A stretch of 64,000 nt of DNA. Origin: Arthrobacter methylotrophus (GTDB taxonomy: Bacteria > Actinomycetota > Actinomycetes > Actinomycetales > Micrococcaceae). The notes below the pieces were generated by a model. That model had not been told where the DNA came from and did no database searches. It saw only the letters and a program-made list of their open reading frames with translations. Both the position numbers and the translations under genes were made by a program. The stretch is taken from assembly GCF_039539965.1 (NCBI RefSeq), contig NZ_BAABED010000001.1:496001-560000 (forward strand). The letters are read 5' to 3'. Numbering within the stretch: position 1 is the stretch's first letter; each line of letters begins with the position of its first letter. Shown piece after piece: positions 1-8,403 of the stretch.

Positions 1-279
1 CCCGAAGGCCACCCCGATCAACCGCATCGCCCGGGCTTCCCGCTCCTGGTGAACGCCCTTGAGCTGCCACACCACCACGACGGACGCGAAAATCTCAATC
101 AGCGAATCCAAGCCGAAGCCGGCCAACGCCGGGGAACCCGCGCTGATCGCGGCAGCCGCCAGGACACCGAGGCCCACCACGTTCCAGCCCAGGGTGGCGT
201 ACTCCAGGCGCAGACCACGGCGCAGCAACAACCCGTGCTTGGTGGTCTTCGCTGGGGTGGTGCGATCAGTACTGGCCAT
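1..279 (-). CDS. Cation-transporter-like membrane protein, 3' part outside window
   Basis: Only the first 93 codons are visible; the gene runs off the left edge. The ATG at 279 is preceded by an AAGGA ribosome site. The peptide starts with about 20 charged residues, then a hydrophobic segment containing GWNVVGLGVLAAAAI and a second one containing GFGLDSLIEIFASVVVVW, each followed by basic loops. The GxxxDSxxE pattern in the second helix resembles the first two helices of cation diffusion facilitator family proteins, where an Asp in helix 2 helps bind the metal. The family call comes from this pattern. Substrate and the cytoplasmic C-terminal domain cannot be judged. Confidence 0.6.
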   Translation of the reverse strand, partial: MASTDRTTPAKTTKHGLLLRRGLRLEYATLGWNVVGLGVLAAAAISAGSPALAGFGLDSLIEIFASVVVVWQLKGVHQEREARAMRLIGVAFG

Positions 280-372
280 GGGGTCTTCGTTTCCTTGCCG
301 GTTTAGCCGATCCCGCTCCATGACGTTTCCTTCGTGGCCTGCGCTAAACAATCGTGGCGTAGTGTTCCCTGC

Positions 373-519
373 ATGGGGAACAAAGTCATATTAGGGTTGT
401 CGGCCAGGGAATCGAAGCGGGAAATTCGGAAACAGCGCCTTCACGTGCTTGCCTACGTGGGACTGGGGGTCCTCGCACTGGCGACTGTCGCCGTCGTCGT
501 CATGGCTCTTCGACGCTAG
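373..519 (+). CDS. Small single-pass membrane protein (48 aa), leaderless start
   Basis: A 48-residue peptide with a basic N-terminal half (RESKREIRKQR) and one hydrophobic helix near the C-terminus (VLAYVGLGVLALATVAVVVMAL) ending in Arg-Arg. There is no Shine-Dalgarno site. Instead TAGTGT at 360-365 lies 7 nt before the ATG, the -10/leaderless spacing seen repeatedly in this window. The stop codon sits inside a perfect 10-bp hairpin (511-532). Composition fits a real inner-membrane miniprotein. No family is recognised and function is unknown. The next gene is convergent on the minus strand. Confidence 0.45.
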   Translation: MGNKVILGLSARESKREIRKQRLHVLAYVGLGVLALATVAVVVMALRR

Positions 520-532
520 GACCCTAGCGTCG
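511..532. terminator. Perfect 10-bp hairpin at end of small membrane protein gene
   Basis: Arms cgacgctagg (511-520) and cctagcgtcg (523-532) pair perfectly around a 2-nt loop, and the stop codon of the small gene lies in the left arm. No T-run follows, so terminator function is inferred only from its position between convergent genes. Confidence 0.4.
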
Positions 533-587
533 AACTGGCAGCAGATGCCCTCTGTCGACAATTTTGAGGTCATTAGCTGCCAGTTCG
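531..587. repeat. Inverted repeat with 12-bp arms between convergent genes
   Basis: CGAACTGGCAGC (531-542) is repeated as its reverse complement at 576-587, with a 33-nt spacer. The size and the TGTCGACAATTTTGAGGTC core loosely resemble the 66-nt palindromes found elsewhere in the window, so it may be a decayed relative, but identity is too low to count it as a copy. Confidence 0.5.
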
Positions 588-596
588 CGCTCAATT

Positions 597-2159
597 TCAG
601 GGGGCTGGCGTTGATATCGTGGGTCCTGGGCTCTGGATTTGGGCCGTGGTCAGTTTCGCCCACGGGGAGTCCGGAGCGCTTTGGAGTGCGGCTTCCGGGC
701 TGGCTCCCTGGGTCCACCATTTGGCTTCGAACGCCGATCCTTCGAAGAGGACACGATCCCCCTGGTGGTAAACGGTTTCAGGCACCCACGCCGGGAAAGT
801 ACCCGAAGGCACCGTAACCTTGGGGCTGGGCTTGTCTCCCGGCAACACCGGGCCCACGAGCCTCCAGGGGGTAGCACCGCCCTGCAACACCGGGTTGTCC
901 GGAACATCCGAGCGAGTCCACCATTTTGCCTCGTAGACGCTGCCATGCCACACCACCCTGTCCGCGGCAGCATACGCCGCATAGGTGTTCCACACCGGGT
1001 AGGGGCTCGTTGACGGATCGTCGGTGGGAACCGAGGCGGCGGTGGCCGTAGCCGAAGGAACAACTGTTTGCGCAGGAAGCGCTACGTCATTGGCGAGGGT
1101 CGCGGAAAACAGCTGAGACCCTTGGTTGATCCCGCTGCAGCCATCCGAGACCTTGCCCAAGTCAGGGTAATTGGGGCTACACGTCCGGTCGCGGTTCATG
1201 GACCACATCGACAACCTGCCGAGGCCTTTGGCTTTGGCGAAGCTGTTCATAGCCGTCGCGTCGCTGAGCGTGAAGATCTCGCCGGCGGTATCGTTCTGGC
1301 CGATCATGACGGTCAGGCCGAGCTTTCGCCAGAGGGTTTCACTGCCCAGATCGGTTCCGGCGCCGCGGTAGAGGGCGCCGAGCTGATCGTGGGCGGCTTC
1401 CGCTGCCGATACCGACGCCTGGGACATGCTCGACGCAGCAGGCTTACTGGCGCCGAAATCCATCGTCATGATGTTCACGCCATCCAGCTCCACTCCGCCG
1501 GCCAGGGTGTGGGACACGACCTCTTTGCCTTGAGGAGTGAGGCCATTCGGGTCAGCCGCGAGGGTCAGCCAAACGGCAAGGGGCTTGCCTGCGGCCTTAC
1601 GCTCCTTCTGAAGAGCGGAAATGGCCTGTGCGCGTCGGTCGGCCGCGGCCGTGTCGCTGAGTGCGCCGCTTTCGATATCGAGATCGATCGTGGTGACGTC
1701 GTAGCGATTCACAACCTGCCGGTAAGCGTCCACCAAAGCTTTCGGATCCTTGCAAGACACCGCAAGCTCTGTATTGCTCAGGCCACCGAAGGAAACAGCG
1801 GCAGTACCGCCGAGCTGGCGGAGCCGGGCGATCCGCCGGTCAAGGTCAAGATCGGAACCTGCCTGGTCAGGGCTGTATGCCGCACCCCAGGAGGGGGCAC
1901 AGCCCTGCTTGGGATCGGCTACGACGAAGGACAGCACCACGGCCTTTGCGCTGGGCTCAACCGGATCTTCGAACGCGAACTTCGGCGTCGCAGTCACATC
2001 CACGTAGCCGGAAAACACCGAAGGCATGGATGCTGCCGCACTGACATCCTGGACATTGCGAAGGCCGAGATAGCCCGCCGTGACCGCTGCGACCACGATG
2101 ACGCACAAGATGGCAAGGCGCAGCACGGACAGCCGGCGGCCGGGAAAGCGTTTCGACAC
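597..2159 (-). CDS. Secreted/anchored GH18-type glycoside hydrolase with two C-terminal carbohydrate-binding modules
   Basis: A 520-aa protein. I chose the GTG at 2159 because AGGGG lies 7 nt upstream and it gives a clean N-terminus (VSKRFPGRR) before a signal anchor rich in Ile/Val/Ala; the frame stays open 38 codons further upstream. The catalytic region carries the GH18 signature TTIDLDIES with D159, D161 and E163, the last being the expected proton donor. GGLSN and the later MTMDFG strand also fit a GH18 barrel. Two chitin-binding CBM5/12-like modules follow at about 387-437 and 455-505, each with the WHGSVYEAKWW-type core. It is divergent from a processive GT2, so it may trim or release that polymer; chitin or chitosan-like substrates are equally possible. 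Confidence 0.82.
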   Translation of the reverse strand: MSKRFPGRRLSVLRLAILCVIVVAAVTAGYLGLRNVQDVSAAASMPSVFSGYVDVTATPKFAFEDPVEPSAKAVVLSFVVADPKQGCAPSWGAAYSPDQAGSDLDLDRRIARLRQLGGTAAVSFGGLSNTELAVSCKDPKALVDAYRQVVNRYDVTTIDLDIESGALSDTAAADRRAQAISALQKERKAAGKPLAVWLTLAADPNGLTPQGKEVVSHTLAGGVELDGVNIMTMDFGASKPAASSMSQASVSAAEAAHDQLGALYRGAGTDLGSETLWRKLGLTVMIGQNDTAGEIFTLSDATAMNSFAKAKGLGRLSMWSMNRDRTCSPNYPDLGKVSDGCSGINQGSQLFSATLANDVALPAQTVVPSATATAASVPTDDPSTSPYPVWNTYAAYAAADRVVWHGSVYEAKWWTRSDVPDNPVLQGGATPWRLVGPVLPGDKPSPKVTVPSGTFPAWVPETVYHQGDRVLFEGSAFEAKWWTQGASPEAALQSAPDSPWAKLTTAQIQSPGPTISTPAP

Positions 2160-2295
2160 AGAGATACCCCTAGAGCTTCTAAAAGGACTTCGCGGATGTC
2201 CGGGGAAGTGCCCCGCCCCGTTGAAGCCCGCAAAGCTTGCGTAGCATTTCGACGAGTCCTGTCGGAAACCCACATCGTTCGCCTATCATAAGGGC

Positions 2296-2307
2296 GCACT
2301 GAAGTGC
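2296..2307. promoter_or_regulatory. Short palindrome in the GH18/GT2 divergent promoter region
   Basis: GCACT-GA-AGTGC at 2296-2307 sits in the 218-bp region between two divergent genes, next to a TATCAT/ATGATA sequence (2284-2289) that could serve as a -10 on either strand. Operator function is inferred from position only. Confidence 0.25.
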
Positions 2308-2377
2308 AGGCCGTCACATTACGCCCTGCATTGTGCCGCGTGCCCGCTGGGGGCCCACGGACAGCGGACGGGGATTC

Positions 2378-4786
2378 ATGGCTGAACAGATGGTGTTACT
2401 TCACGCGGACGCAATGGAGACGGCGGACGGGCAGGCCACAAAGGCCCGCAAACGGCAATGGGGTTCGGAAAAACGCTCCGAACCGCTCTCGATCGTCCAC
2501 CCGGCACCATCACGGCGGAAGATAGTCCTCGGCCGTATCGGCATCCTGACTACCGTCCTTGCCTGGATCGGCTACGTCATCACCACCGTGCTCAAACAAT
2601 TGGTGGACAACCCTGGTGCGGGCTTCAGATTCGGCGTCGAATCCGTCTCCTATCTGGTGGTGGTGTCCTTCCTGACCTTCTCCGCCCTGATGTATTTGAC
2701 CGCCCGGCAGGGTGCCCTGACCCGCTTCCGCGACCACCGCCGGGTTCCACGCGGGGAACTGGACCGGCACTTCTTCGACTACTCCGAAGGCGTCACAGTG
2801 TTGATTCCTTCCTATGCGGAGGAACCCGGAGTGGTCCGTGGCACCATGTGGTCCGCGGTTCTGCAGGAATTCCCGGACCTCAGCGTCGTACTGCTTCTGG
2901 ACGACCCACCCTTCCCGAAGGATCCGGACGTACTCCGGCGCCTCGAGGCAACCCGCGCGCTCGCCGGGCAGATCACCGAGACGCTCTCCGAACCAGCGGC
3001 CAGGGTCAACGCCGCGTACGAGAGTTACCGCCGTCGTCGTACGCTTTCCCCGGAGGCGGGCACCTTGGCCGCGGGCACCTCGGCCGCGGGCACCTTGGCC
3101 GCGGGCGCGGAAGTGGAACGGTTGATCGCGGAATACGAGTACGCGGCCGGGTGGCTCGAAGCGATGGCCGAGACGGAGAGAGTGGAAGACCACGTCGATG
3201 AGTTCTTCGTCGATCTGGTCCTCATGGGCCTGGCCCGGGAACTGCGCCTCGTGATTCTTGCACTGACTGCCGCTCACGCACAGCAGACCTCGCCCAGCCC
3301 GGAACGTATCGCTCAGCTGTACGCTCGGCTTACCTGGATCTTCAACGCCCGCGTATCCACGTTCGAGCGGAAGCGGTTCGCGAGCCTTTCCCACGAAGCC
3401 AACAAAGCCATGAACCTGAACGCCTACCTCTCGCTCATGGGAGGGCGCTGGCACCGGGAACAAACAGCGGACGGCACCGTTTTGCGGCCCGCCGGCATGG
3501 TTGGGTCGGCGGCTGATTCCGCGATGGCGCGCACGTCTGACAGCACCGAGCTCATCATCCCTGACAGCACCTACGTCCTGACCCTGGATGCCGACTCGCT
3601 CTTGCTTCGCGACTACTGCCTCCGGCTGGTCCATCTCCTCGAATCCCCTGGCAACGAACGCGTGGCCGTTACCCAGACCCCGTATTCCTCCTTCCGAGGC
3701 GCCCCGACCCGGATCGAACGCATCGCCGGCGCAACCACCGATATCCAGCACATCCAGCACCAAGGCATGACCCGCTACGGTGCCACGTTCTGGGTCGGAG
3801 CCAACGCCGTGATCCGCAAGCGCGCCCTCGAAGATATCGTCGAGATATCCACTGCCGGCGGCTTCGAAATCAGAACCTACATCCAAGACCGCACCGTCAT
3901 CGAAGACACCGAATCCAGCGTGGACCTCGGCAAGCACGGCTGGACCCTGGTCAACTACCCGGAACGGCTCAGCTACAGTGCCACCCCGCCGGACTTCGGA
4001 TCACTCGTGGTGCAAAGGCGGCGCTGGGCCAACGGCGGCCTGCTGATCCTGCCCAAGCTCTGGGAACAGATCCGTCACCGCCGCAGCCAGGACCGGCCGG
4101 TCCCCCTCCGCGAAATCCTGCTTCGGGTCAACTACATGGCCTCGATCACCTGGGCCAGCTTCGGGCTGCTGTTCCTGCTCGCCTACCCCTACGACAGCCG
4201 ACTCCTCAGTCCATTGGTCTTCCTCGCTGCCTTGCCCTACTTCCTGGCCATGGGCAGCGATCTGTGGGACTGCGGCCACCGGTTCAGCGACATTTTCCGG
4301 ATCTACGGCTTCAACCTGGTCCTCCTGCCGGTCAACCTGGCGGGCGTCTTGAAGTCCCTCCAGCAGGCCCTGACCGGAGACAAGATTCCCTTCGTCCGTA
4401 CCCCGAAGGTCAAGGACCGTACAGCGGCCCCGGCCCTCTACGTCCTGGCTCCATACCTCGTGGTGGCCTTCTCCCTGTTGACCGTTTGGCGCAACTGGGA
4501 AGTGGGGAATTGGGGCAACGCCGCGTTCGCCGCCTTCAACGCCGTCATGGCCGCCGGAGCGATCCGAGCCTACATCGGCGTGGCAAACTCCGGGGTGGAC
4601 ATGTACCTCGGCGTCTTGAACTGGCTGTACGTCGGCCCCAAGGAACCCAAACCACAAGCACCGGTCATCATTCCGAAAACCGCGGAGCAGACCGACTGGG
4701 AATCCCTGCTCTACCACGGAGACCGCCGCCTGAACCGCGACCTCCGCGGCAAGGACGACCGCCGCAAACGAGCTGGATCCCTCTGA
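2378..4786 (+). CDS. Processive family-2 glycosyltransferase (cellulose-synthase type), membrane-embedded
   Basis: An 802-aa protein. ATG 2378 is chosen because GACGGGGA precedes it; a GTG 45 nt upstream is also in frame. Two N-terminal membrane helices (about 49-75 and 86-110) are followed by a large cytosolic GT-A domain and at least four C-terminal helices. The catalytic set is visible: LDADS (D404, D406), EDTE (509-512) and the processivity motif QRRRW (546-550). This fits a beta-glycan synthase of the cellulose, hyaluronan or poly-GlcNAc kind. An unusual insertion between the first substrate motif and the DxD (about residues 180-390) holds a 15-bp tandem repeat coding LAAGT/SAAGT. No c-di-GMP PilZ domain is seen. 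The divergent GH18 gene suggests a polymer synthesis and processing pair. The polymer cannot be named from sequence. Confidence 0.85.
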   Translation: MAEQMVLLHADAMETADGQATKARKRQWGSEKRSEPLSIVHPAPSRRKIVLGRIGILTTVLAWIGYVITTVLKQLVDNPGAGFRFGVESVSYLVVVSFLTFSALMYLTARQGALTRFRDHRRVPRGELDRHFFDYSEGVTVLIPSYAEEPGVVRGTMWSAVLQEFPDLSVVLLLDDPPFPKDPDVLRRLEATRALAGQITETLSEPAARVNAAYESYRRRRTLSPEAGTLAAGTSAAGTLAAGAEVERLIAEYEYAAGWLEAMAETERVEDHVDEFFVDLVLMGLARELRLVILALTAAHAQQTSPSPERIAQLYARLTWIFNARVSTFERKRFASLSHEANKAMNLNAYLSLMGGRWHREQTADGTVLRPAGMVGSAADSAMARTSDSTELIIPDSTYVLTLDADSLLLRDYCLRLVHLLESPGNERVAVTQTPYSSFRGAPTRIERIAGATTDIQHIQHQGMTRYGATFWVGANAVIRKRALEDIVEISTAGGFEIRTYIQDRTVIEDTESSVDLGKHGWTLVNYPERLSYSATPPDFGSLVVQRRRWANGGLLILPKLWEQIRHRRSQDRPVPLREILLRVNYMASITWASFGLLFLLAYPYDSRLLSPLVFLAALPYFLAMGSDLWDCGHRFSDIFRIYGFNLVLLPVNLAGVLKSLQQALTGDKIPFVRTPKVKDRTAAPALYVLAPYLVVAFSLLTVWRNWEVGNWGNAAFAAFNAVMAAGAIRAYIGVANSGVDMYLGVLNWLYVGPKEPKPQAPVIIPKTAEQTDWESLLYHGDRRLNRDLRGKDDRRKRAGSL
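3061..3105 (+). repeat. In-frame 15-bp tandem repeat (3 units) inside the GT2 gene
   Basis: Three consecutive 15-bp units (3061, 3076, 3091) differ by one base and code TLAAG/TSAAG/TLAAG. The length is a multiple of three, so copy number can vary without breaking the frame. It lies in a loop-like insertion rather than in the catalytic motifs. Confidence 0.85.
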
Positions 4787-4796
4787 CGATTTTCGA

Positions 4797-4889
4797 ACAT
4801 TCTGCTGGATCATCGCCCCGGTGGGGGAGGAGGACCCATGGTTTTCCTGAGTCGAGCCACGGGCCGGTCTGGATGATCCAGCAGAATGT
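4797..4889. repeat. About 95-bp inverted-repeat element, copy 1 (upstream of SDR gene)
   Basis: Arms ACATTCTGCTGGATCAT (4797-4813) and ATGATCCAGCAGAATGT (4873-4889) are perfect 17-bp complements. The 59-nt spacer contains GGTCTGG just before the right arm. A second copy with related arms and spacer lies at 6659-6760, so the two bracket the SDR/DUF2867 gene in the same orientation. Confidence 0.85.
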
Positions 4890-4892
4890 GCC

Positions 4893-4970
4893 GCGGGCGA
4901 GTTGCGCGGGCGAGTTGCGCGGGCGAGTTGCGCGGGCGAGTTGCGCGGGCGAGCTGCTCGGGCGACTCGC
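4893..4970 (+). repeat. 13-bp tandem repeat, about six units
   Basis: Four perfect GCGGGCGAGTTGC units begin at 4893, followed by two degenerate units, directly after the right arm of the inverted-repeat element. It is noncoding. A 13-bp unit would shift any reading frame, in line with its intergenic position. Confidence 0.85.
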
Positions 4971-5119
4971 AGCAGGCCGTAGGGCGACCCGCGCTCGCGA
5001 CCCGCCGGACGTCGTCGTGCTCTCTGGAGGCACGATAGCTGGCAAGGTTCCTGCCGGTGGGAATGCTGGCTACGCTGGCTCTGGGTGGTGCCGCCTTTGC
5101 ACCCCCGGAAAGGTCCGCC

Positions 5120-6628
5120 ATGAAGCCACTAGCAGTGGTACTGGGATCCACCGGGTATATCGGAGGACGGCTGGTGCCGCGCTTGCTCGAAGCCGGCTAC
5201 GATGTCCGCGTCCTGGTACGCCACGCGAATAAACTCACCGACGTCCCCTGGGCATCGCGGGTGGAGGTGGTGACCGGCGATCTTGAAGACGCGGACTCCC
5301 TTCGCTCGGCCTTCGTCGGCGCAGACGTCATCTACTACCTGGTCCACTCCATGGGTCCTTCGGGCCAACGGCGATCCTTTGCCGAGACCGAAAGGCTTTG
5401 CGCCGGCAATGTTGGGCGTGCAGCAGCAGACGCCGGCGCGGGACGGATCATTTACTTGGGCGGGCTGCACCCCGAAGGGGCTCAACTCAGCAAGCACCTG
5501 CGCTCCCGCAAGGAAGTGGGCGATATTTTCCTCAACTTGGCGGTGCCCGCGGTGGTGCTTCAGGCCGGCGTCGTGATCGGCTCCGGCTCGGCCTCCTTCG
5601 AAATGATCCGGCAACTCACCGAAGTCCTGCCCATCATGGTGGCTCCGCGATGGGTGCGGAACAAGGTGCAACCCATAGCCATCCGCGACGTCCTCTACTA
5701 CCTCGTGGCGGCTGCCGGCCTCCCGGCTTCGCTCAACCGCGCCTTCGACATCGGCGGGCCGGACGTCCTCCGTTACGACGAGATGATGAACGGCTACGCC
5801 GCGGAAGCAGGCCTGCGATACCGGCCGGTCATCGCCCTGCCCGTCCTGACTCCCTGGCTGGCGTCCCAATGGGTCAACCTCGTCACCCCCATACCACGGT
5901 CGCTGGCCGTGCCGCTCATCGGTTCCCTGCAGCAGAACTGCGTGGTGGGGGAGCCGGACATCCACCACTTTATCGACCCGCCCGAAGCCGGACTGCTTGG
6001 ATATCGGCAATCGCTTCGCCTCGCGTTGGCTCGGGAGGGCGCCGGTGAAGTGGAAACAAGTTGGCAGAACTCCTCGGTTCGCGGTGCACCGAGTGACCCG
6101 CTCCCCAGCGACCCGCAGTGGGCCGGGCACCTGGTGTATCAGGACAACCAGGAGCAGTTGACAACCGCCACCCGGCAACAACTCTGGCAAGTGATTGAAG
6201 GGATCGGCGGAGACAACGGATGGTATTCGTTTCCCCTTGCCTGGTCCGTGCGTGGCTGGCTGGACAAGATCGCGGGAGGCGTGGGGCTCCGCCGCGGACG
6301 GCTCAATCCGACGCGGCTGAATACCGGAGACGCACTGGACTTCTGGCGTGTGGAGCAGATCGATCGGGGTTCCCTCCTGCGCCTCCGGGCCGAAATGAAA
6401 GTCCCCGGACGCGCATGGCTGGAAATGCGGGCCGACGAAGCCGAAGGTGGGGCTCTTTACCGACAGAGGGCGGTCTTCTTCCCCAAGGGTTTGGGCGGAC
6501 GGCTGTACTGGCTGGCGGTCCTGCCCTTCCACGGCGTCATCTTCAAAGGGATGGCCAACCGCATTACTGCTGCGGCGGCGTCGATGGCAGAGGGGTCTGG
6601 AACGGAGCTGAGCCCGTCCGAAGAATAG
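5120..6628 (+). CDS. SDR-family NAD(P)-binding protein with C-terminal DUF2867
   Basis: A 502-aa protein. ATG 5120 is preceded by GAAAGG; upstream in-frame codons are unlikely because they run into the intergenic repeat. The N-terminus has the Rossmann glycine motif GSTGYIGG (residues 9-16) with DVRVLVR and GDLED downstream, typical of the atypical-SDR/NmrA-like group. The catalytic YxxxK is not obvious. The last 170 residues (GWYSFPLAWSVRGWLDKI onward, with the later WLEMRADE and YRQRAVFFPKGLGGRLYW) match the DUF2867 domain found fused to such SDRs. The substrate is unknown. It stands alone, bracketed by two copies of an inverted-repeat element. Confidence 0.85.
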   Translation: MKPLAVVLGSTGYIGGRLVPRLLEAGYDVRVLVRHANKLTDVPWASRVEVVTGDLEDADSLRSAFVGADVIYYLVHSMGPSGQRRSFAETERLCAGNVGRAAADAGAGRIIYLGGLHPEGAQLSKHLRSRKEVGDIFLNLAVPAVVLQAGVVIGSGSASFEMIRQLTEVLPIMVAPRWVRNKVQPIAIRDVLYYLVAAAGLPASLNRAFDIGGPDVLRYDEMMNGYAAEAGLRYRPVIALPVLTPWLASQWVNLVTPIPRSLAVPLIGSLQQNCVVGEPDIHHFIDPPEAGLLGYRQSLRLALAREGAGEVETSWQNSSVRGAPSDPLPSDPQWAGHLVYQDNQEQLTTATRQQLWQVIEGIGGDNGWYSFPLAWSVRGWLDKIAGGVGLRRGRLNPTRLNTGDALDFWRVEQIDRGSLLRLRAEMKVPGRAWLEMRADEAEGGALYRQRAVFFPKGLGGRLYWLAVLPFHGVIFKGMANRITAAAASMAEGSGTELSPSEE

Positions 6629-6658
6629 CTCGAACCCAGCGCTGGATCCGTTGCTCGC

Positions 6659-6760
6659 ACATTCCGCCGGATCATCTCCGAGGCGCTTGAGGAAGTCCTA
6701 GGTCTTTCGGAGCAGGCGGAGCGGGCGGAGCGGGCCAGTCTGGACGATCCAGCAGAATGT
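6659..6760. repeat. About 100-bp inverted-repeat element, copy 2 (downstream of SDR gene)
   Basis: Arms ACATTCCGCCGGATCAT (6659-6675) and ACGATCCAGCAGAATGT (6744-6760) match those of the copy at 4797-4889. The spacer again holds a GAGGAAGTCCTAGG-type core and AGTCTGG just before the right arm, plus a short GCGGAGCG duplication. Confidence 0.8.
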
Positions 6761-6813
6761 ACCTTCGTCGGGGCAAACCGGCCCGGTGTGTCAGGTTTGT
6801 GAGGCTCTCCACC

Positions 6814-6819
6814 TAGAAT
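6814..6819 (+). promoter_or_regulatory. Candidate -10 (TAGAAT) for the ParA-like gene
   Basis: TAGAAT at 6814-6819 is a good actinobacterial -10 and lies about 65 nt before the ATG at 6884. No convincing -35 is seen at normal spacing. Confidence 0.35.
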
Positions 6820-6883
6820 TGCTGGTTGAAGCAAACCAAACGAGAGCCGCGGCGCGCAACGCTGCGAATCCTAGGGGAAGACC

Positions 6884-8107
6884 ATGCCGGATTCTGTGGA
6901 CAATGAAGCTAGCGCCGCCGCATCTGACGGAGGGCAGCCCGAACATCGCCGACGCCGCGATCGCCGCCGGGCAGAGGGCGACGACGCCTGGACAGGAACT
7001 ATGCCGATTATTACGCCGAACGATTCCGACGCACCCGCAGCCACCCCAGCACCTCTCCAAAGCAGATCCTGGGCCGAGGCAGCAGCAGCGGCAGACGCGT
7101 CCCTCGAGGGGGAGGCATCGGCTGCTGTTCCCCCAACTGCGGCACGGGCCGGCCGCGCTGCCGCCGCCAACGCACCGGTTTCCGACTTCATCTCGTCCCC
7201 GGGTTCCTTCGTGAAAGAGCAGAAACCGCGTCCGGTCGGTGGCTTCCGCGGCATGCTCTACAAGCTGACCGGCGGCGCGTGGAACCTCGGACCAAGCGCC
7301 AAGCAACGCGAGGAGGACGAGCTGGCACGGCGGATTTCGCGGCAACTCCAAGGCAGCTACAACACGGCCGTCCTGAGTCTCAAGGGCGGCATCGGCAAGA
7401 CCTCCACCACGGTGGGCGTGGGCCTCACCCTTGCCGAGTTCCGGGGCGACCCGCCCTGCGCCATCGACGCCAACCCCGATTCCGGAGACCTCGTGGAGCG
7501 TGCTTTGGGCGAGGGCATCTACCAGAAGGCCACTCCGCGCACCATCACGGACCTGCTCAAGAACGTTGACAACGTCGATTCGCTCACGGCACTTGCCCGG
7601 TACATGCACCACGCCGGCAGGCTGCACCTGATCGCCGGCGAGCAGGACCCCGAAGTCTCGGATTCACTGACGGCCGAAGAATACCTGCGGATCCGCCAGC
7701 TGATCTCGGGCTACTACTCGGTGGCACTGACCGACTGCGGCACCGGCGTCACACACAACGCGATGAGTGGCATCCTGCAATCGGCCGACAACCTGATTAT
7801 CGCGGCCGGCTATGCCGTGAGTGGCGCCAAACGTGCCCGCAGCACCCTCCAGTGGCTTGCGAGCCACGGCTATGAGGAGCTTGCCCGCAACGCGATCGTG
7901 GTGATCACGGACAAGGACGAAGTTTCGTCGCGCGTGGACAAGGCTGCCATCGAAGAACATCTCTCCGGGATCTGCCGCCAGTTGATCGCCGTCCCACACG
8001 ACAGGGGAGTGGCCGACGGCGACCTCGTCACCCTGGACGTCTTGCGTCCCGACACGCGGCGCGCCTACAAGGAGATCGCGGCTGCGATCGTGGACGGGTA
8101 CGTGTAG
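6884..8107 (+). CDS. MinD/ParA-family P-loop ATPase with long disordered N-terminus
   Basis: A 407-aa protein with AGGGGAAG before the ATG. Residues 1-140 are charged and then Ala/Pro-rich, predicted disordered, with a Trp-containing stretch before the fold. The ATPase domain begins near residue 160 with the deviant Walker A motif KGGIGKTS (K167, K172), and has DANPDSGD and TDCGTG where ParA/MinD proteins have their switch and Walker B strands. No parB, minC or ESX gene lies nearby, so it is not a chromosome-partition locus. Solo ATPases of this form are common in actinobacteria, some linked to type VII secretion or cell-pole biology. The partner here is unknown. Confidence 0.82.
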   Translation: MPDSVDNEASAAASDGGQPEHRRRRDRRRAEGDDAWTGTMPIITPNDSDAPAATPAPLQSRSWAEAAAAADASLEGEASAAVPPTAARAGRAAAANAPVSDFISSPGSFVKEQKPRPVGGFRGMLYKLTGGAWNLGPSAKQREEDELARRISRQLQGSYNTAVLSLKGGIGKTSTTVGVGLTLAEFRGDPPCAIDANPDSGDLVERALGEGIYQKATPRTITDLLKNVDNVDSLTALARYMHHAGRLHLIAGEQDPEVSDSLTAEEYLRIRQLISGYYSVALTDCGTGVTHNAMSGILQSADNLIIAAGYAVSGAKRARSTLQWLASHGYEELARNAIVVITDKDEVSSRVDKAAIEEHLSGICRQLIAVPHDRGVADGDLVTLDVLRPDTRRAYKEIAAAIVDGYV

Positions 8108-8129
8108 CGGCGTCCTTTTCGTGGCCGCC

Positions 8130-8195
8130 CCCAACTAGCTCGCAGTTGTTGTCGTTATGAGGGCTCAAAACGACAACAACTGCGAGTTAGTTGGG
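8130..8195. repeat. 66-nt palindromic repeat, copy A
   Basis: Starts CCCAACTAGC and ends GTTAGTTGGG. Inner arms TCGCAGTTGTTGTCGTT and AACGACAACAACTGCGA pair perfectly. It lies between the ParA-like gene and the exported GH25-like gene on the same strand, with no T-run. Confidence 0.95.
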
Positions 8196-8403
8196 TGGGT
8201 GGATACTCGACTAGTACGTAGATTGCAAATTGTCGGTTCCGCCCGGAGTTCCCTAGAGTTGCCCGTGGACGTCTTCTGTTTTGCGGGACGTCTTCGCCAT
8301 GACCGGGAACTGGGCCCGGGCATGGTGCATAAGTCGTCACTCATTTTTATGACATTCTGTTGCGCCCGTTTCTGAACTCGTGGCCGGCACCCAGGAGACT
8401 CAT

